DNA of 7,639 bases from Actinomycetota bacterium (GTDB lineage Bacteria > Actinomycetota > Humimicrobiia > Humimicrobiales > Humimicrobiaceae). The stretch spans positions 1 to 7,639 of the forward strand of contig PWYO01000024.1 in NCBI GenBank assembly GCA_003567835.1, written 5' to 3'. Made by a program: the position numbers and the translations under genes. The notes below the pieces were generated by a model that had not been told where the DNA came from, did no database searches, and worked only from the letters and a program-made list of their open reading frames with translations. Shown one piece after another: positions 6,199-7,639 of the stretch (positions are counted from its first letter, which is position 1; every line of letters begins with the position of its first letter).

Positions 6199-7498
6199 AA
6201 AGTTTCCTGTTTCCTGATATTAAATCACAGTACTGCTGCCTTTCAATCCATGTCCAGCTTTTGCCGTCCTCTACAGCAACCACCGCACTTTTGGGCTGCC
6301 CATTATAGTTGCTGGCCATGGCATAACAATAGGCACCCGTGGCTGCAATAGCCATTAAATCACCTTTATTTACAATTGGCAAATGGGCTTGCTTGACCAG
6401 CACATCCCCGCTTTCACAATGCTTGCCTACCAGGTCATAAACCTTCTGCGGTTTCTCCCCGCAGCGTTGGGGCAAAAATGCCTCATACTGGGCCTGATAC
6501 AGTATGGGCCGGATGTTGTCAGACATCCCCCCATCCACAGCAATATAGTTTTTCACATGGGGAATCTCCTTTATGGTTCCCGCCTCATAGAGGGTTATGC
6601 CTGCATTGCCCACAATGGACCGCCCCGGCTCCAGGTAGATCTTTTCTATGGGCTGCCCATGTTTTTTCCTGTACTTTTTGAGGGCATCATGGACCAAATC
6701 CGCAAACTGGGCTATGCTGGGCGGCTTATCTTGGCTGGTATAGGCAATGCCCAATCCGCCCCCGATATTGATCTCCCTGATATCGCCCCCCAAGCTGCCA
6801 TTAATCTTTTTTAAAAACTTGAGCAGCACATCAATAAGCTTCTCATAGGGAGAAATATTGAAAATCTGGGAACCGATATGGCTGTGTATGCCCGCAAGCT
6901 GAAGGCTTCCATAACTTAGCGCCGCCTGAACCGCTTTTTCTGCTCCCAGCCCCCGGATGCCAAACCCGAACTTGGACTCCATATTGCCGGTCTGGATATA
7001 TTCATGGGTGGAAGCCTTAATACCCGGGGTAATCCGCAGGAAAATCTTCTGTTTTTTGCCCTGCTTTTGGGCAAGCCTGGCCAAAAGGTCAAGCTCATCA
7101 AAACTGTCCACCATAAAGCAGCCTACCCCGCTGGAGAGCCCGTATTCTATTTCCTGTTCTGATTTATTGTTTCCGTGGAAATAAATTTTGCCGGGGTCAA
7201 ACCCGCTTTCAAGGGCGATATAGAGCTCGCCCCCCGTAGAAACATCGATGCTCAAACCTTGCTGGGCAATCAGCTGGCAGCAGGCAATACAGGAAAAAGC
7301 CTTGGAGGCGTAGACGATTTCCGCATCCAGGTCCTGACCGTCCATACAAGTTTTGTAATCGCGGCATTGTTTTTTTATGGCGGCAATATCCATGATCTGC
7401 AAAGGGGTTCCGTATTGTTTTTTCAGCTGTTCCATGGTCAGCCCGCCTATAGAAAGAACACCCTTGGGGTCAATATTGCTGGTCTCCGGTAATAACAT
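6185..7498 (-). CDS. lysA: Diaminopimelate decarboxylase
   Basis: LysA removes the D-side carboxyl group of meso-diaminopimelate to give L-lysine, the last step of lysine synthesis, using pyridoxal phosphate in the cytoplasm. The 437-residue length is normal. The alanine-racemase-like barrel comes first. The cofactor lysine is Lys66 in YASKAF (63-68), followed by HSHIGSQ (205-211), the phosphate-binding GGGLGI (246-251) and EPGRSIV (290-296). The C-terminal beta domain carries the catalytic Cys361 in CESGD (361-365) and the ATGAYCYAMASNYN stretch (386-399). CESGD and the barrel motifs favour LysA over ornithine/arginine decarboxylases of the same fold. The ATG at 7498 follows argS by 23 bases and has a purine-rich AAGGTAGGGA upstream. 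The last five codons overlap the start of hom. Sitting at the head of the threonine genes, it links the two branches of the aspartate pathway in one unit. Confidence 0.97.
   Translation of the reverse strand: MLLPETSNIDPKGVLSIGGLTMEQLKKQYGTPLQIMDIAAIKKQCRDYKTCMDGQDLDAEIVYASKAFSCIACCQLIAQQGLSIDVSTGGELYIALESGFDPGKIYFHGNNKSEQEIEYGLSSGVGCFMVDSFDELDLLARLAQKQGKKQKIFLRITPGIKASTHEYIQTGNMESKFGFGIRGLGAEKAVQAALSYGSLQLAGIHSHIGSQIFNISPYEKLIDVLLKFLKKINGSLGGDIREINIGGGLGIAYTSQDKPPSIAQFADLVHDALKKYRKKHGQPIEKIYLEPGRSIVGNAGITLYEAGTIKEIPHVKNYIAVDGGMSDNIRPILYQAQYEAFLPQRCGEKPQKVYDLVGKHCESGDVLVKQAHLPIVNKGDLMAIAATGAYCYAMASNYNGQPKSAVVAVEDGKSWTWIERQQYCDLISGNRKLYEQP
6202..6215 (-). promoter_or_regulatory. Doubled ribosome binding site before hom, inside lysA
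   Basis: The minus strand carries AGGAAAC twice in tandem just before TTTATG. The copy nearer the start has AGGA six bases from the hom ATG at 6198-6196; the second copy is seven bases further up. Both lie in lysA codons. The repeat may help ribosomes reinitiate at hom, though a chance duplication is equally possible. Confidence 0.5.
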
Positions 7499-7501
7499 AT
7501 A

Positions 7502-7511
7502 TCCCTACCTT
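7502..7511 (-). promoter_or_regulatory. Ribosome binding site of lysA
   Basis: The minus strand reads AAGGTAGGGA ahead of TATATG. AAGG lies nine bases and GGGA three bases from the start codon at 7498-7496, so AAGG is the likelier contact. The 23-base argS-lysA gap has room for nothing more than this site, so lysA is probably transcribed with argS. Confidence 0.6.
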
Positions 7512-7521
7512 TTTTAAAGTT

Positions 7522-7639
7522 TTACATTTTCCTGGGCGCCCGGATACCCAGAATACCCAATCCGTTTACAAGCACCTGTTTTAGAAGAAGCACCAGGCCC
7601 AGCCTGCCCCAATGGACCGCATGCTGATCCATAATGCGA
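7522..7639 (-). CDS. argS: Arginyl-tRNA synthetase, C-terminal end (runs off window)
   Basis: Only the last 39 codons of this gene are present, ending at TAA (7524-7522). The visible end contains LGLVLLLKQVLVNGLGILGI followed by RAPRKM. This closely matches the end of the anticodon-binding domain of class I arginyl-tRNA synthetases, where an (R)xVLxNGLxLLGI-x-AP-x-(K/R)M ending is typical. The enzyme charges tRNA-Arg with arginine in the cytoplasm. The stop lies 23 bases before lysA, suggesting that argS heads or precedes the amino-acid operon. The catalytic domain is outside the window, so the call rests on this short but characteristic tail. Confidence 0.88.
   Translation of the reverse strand, partial: RIMDQHAVHWGRLGLVLLLKQVLVNGLGILGIRAPRKM

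Noticed and set aside
5728..6351. Plus-strand frame of 207 codons opposite hom and lysA
   Set aside because: It is antisense to well-supported genes and has no recognisable motif or ribosome binding site.
7499..7521. Possible lysine riboswitch or promoter before lysA
   Set aside because: Only 23 bases separate argS and lysA, room for a ribosome binding site but not for a riboswitch or a clear promoter.

Overview
The window is a stretch of ordinary bacterial chromosome in which every supported gene lies on the minus strand, so it reads from right to left. It holds the last 39 codons of argS (arginyl-tRNA synthetase), then lysA, hom, thrC, an archaeal-type cofactor-independent phosphoglycerate mutase relative (apgM), thrB, a 165-base gap, and an ABC exporter pair: a complete ATPase and the first 64 codons of its permease. 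I see no rRNA, tRNA, CRISPR array, insertion sequence, integrase or phage gene.

The genes from argS to thrB (7639 to 1283) are packed like a single operon. The spacings are 23 bases (argS-lysA), a 14-base overlap (lysA-hom), a 1-base overlap (hom-thrC), a 4-base overlap through a TTG start (thrC-apgM) and a 1-base gap (apgM-thrB). Together they cover the last step of lysine synthesis (LysA) and the branch from aspartate semialdehyde to threonine: Hom makes homoserine, ThrB phosphorylates it and ThrC converts the phosphate ester to threonine. Hom carries a C-terminal ACT domain, so feedback control by an amino acid is likely. The first two pathway enzymes (aspartokinase, aspartate semialdehyde dehydrogenase) are not in the window.

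The most interesting point is that apgM sits between thrC and thrB. Members of this alkaline-phosphatase-superfamily group that lie in threonine clusters have been proposed as alternative homoserine kinases in organisms without ThrB. Here an intact GHMP-type ThrB follows one base later, so the operon carries two candidate enzymes for the same step, or the apgM product does something else. The gene order argS-lysA-hom-thrC-(x)-thrB also matches, from memory, the order in mycobacteria and partly in corynebacteria, with apgM as the extra gene and a long-type ThrC.

The organism cannot be named from this window. Moderate base composition with A/T-rich runs, strong purine-rich ribosome binding sites, a TTG start and the threonine-cluster apgM fit an anaerobic Firmicute (Clostridia) best, but this is inference. 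The ABC exporter has its own strong ribosome binding site and may be a separate transcription unit of unknown substrate.
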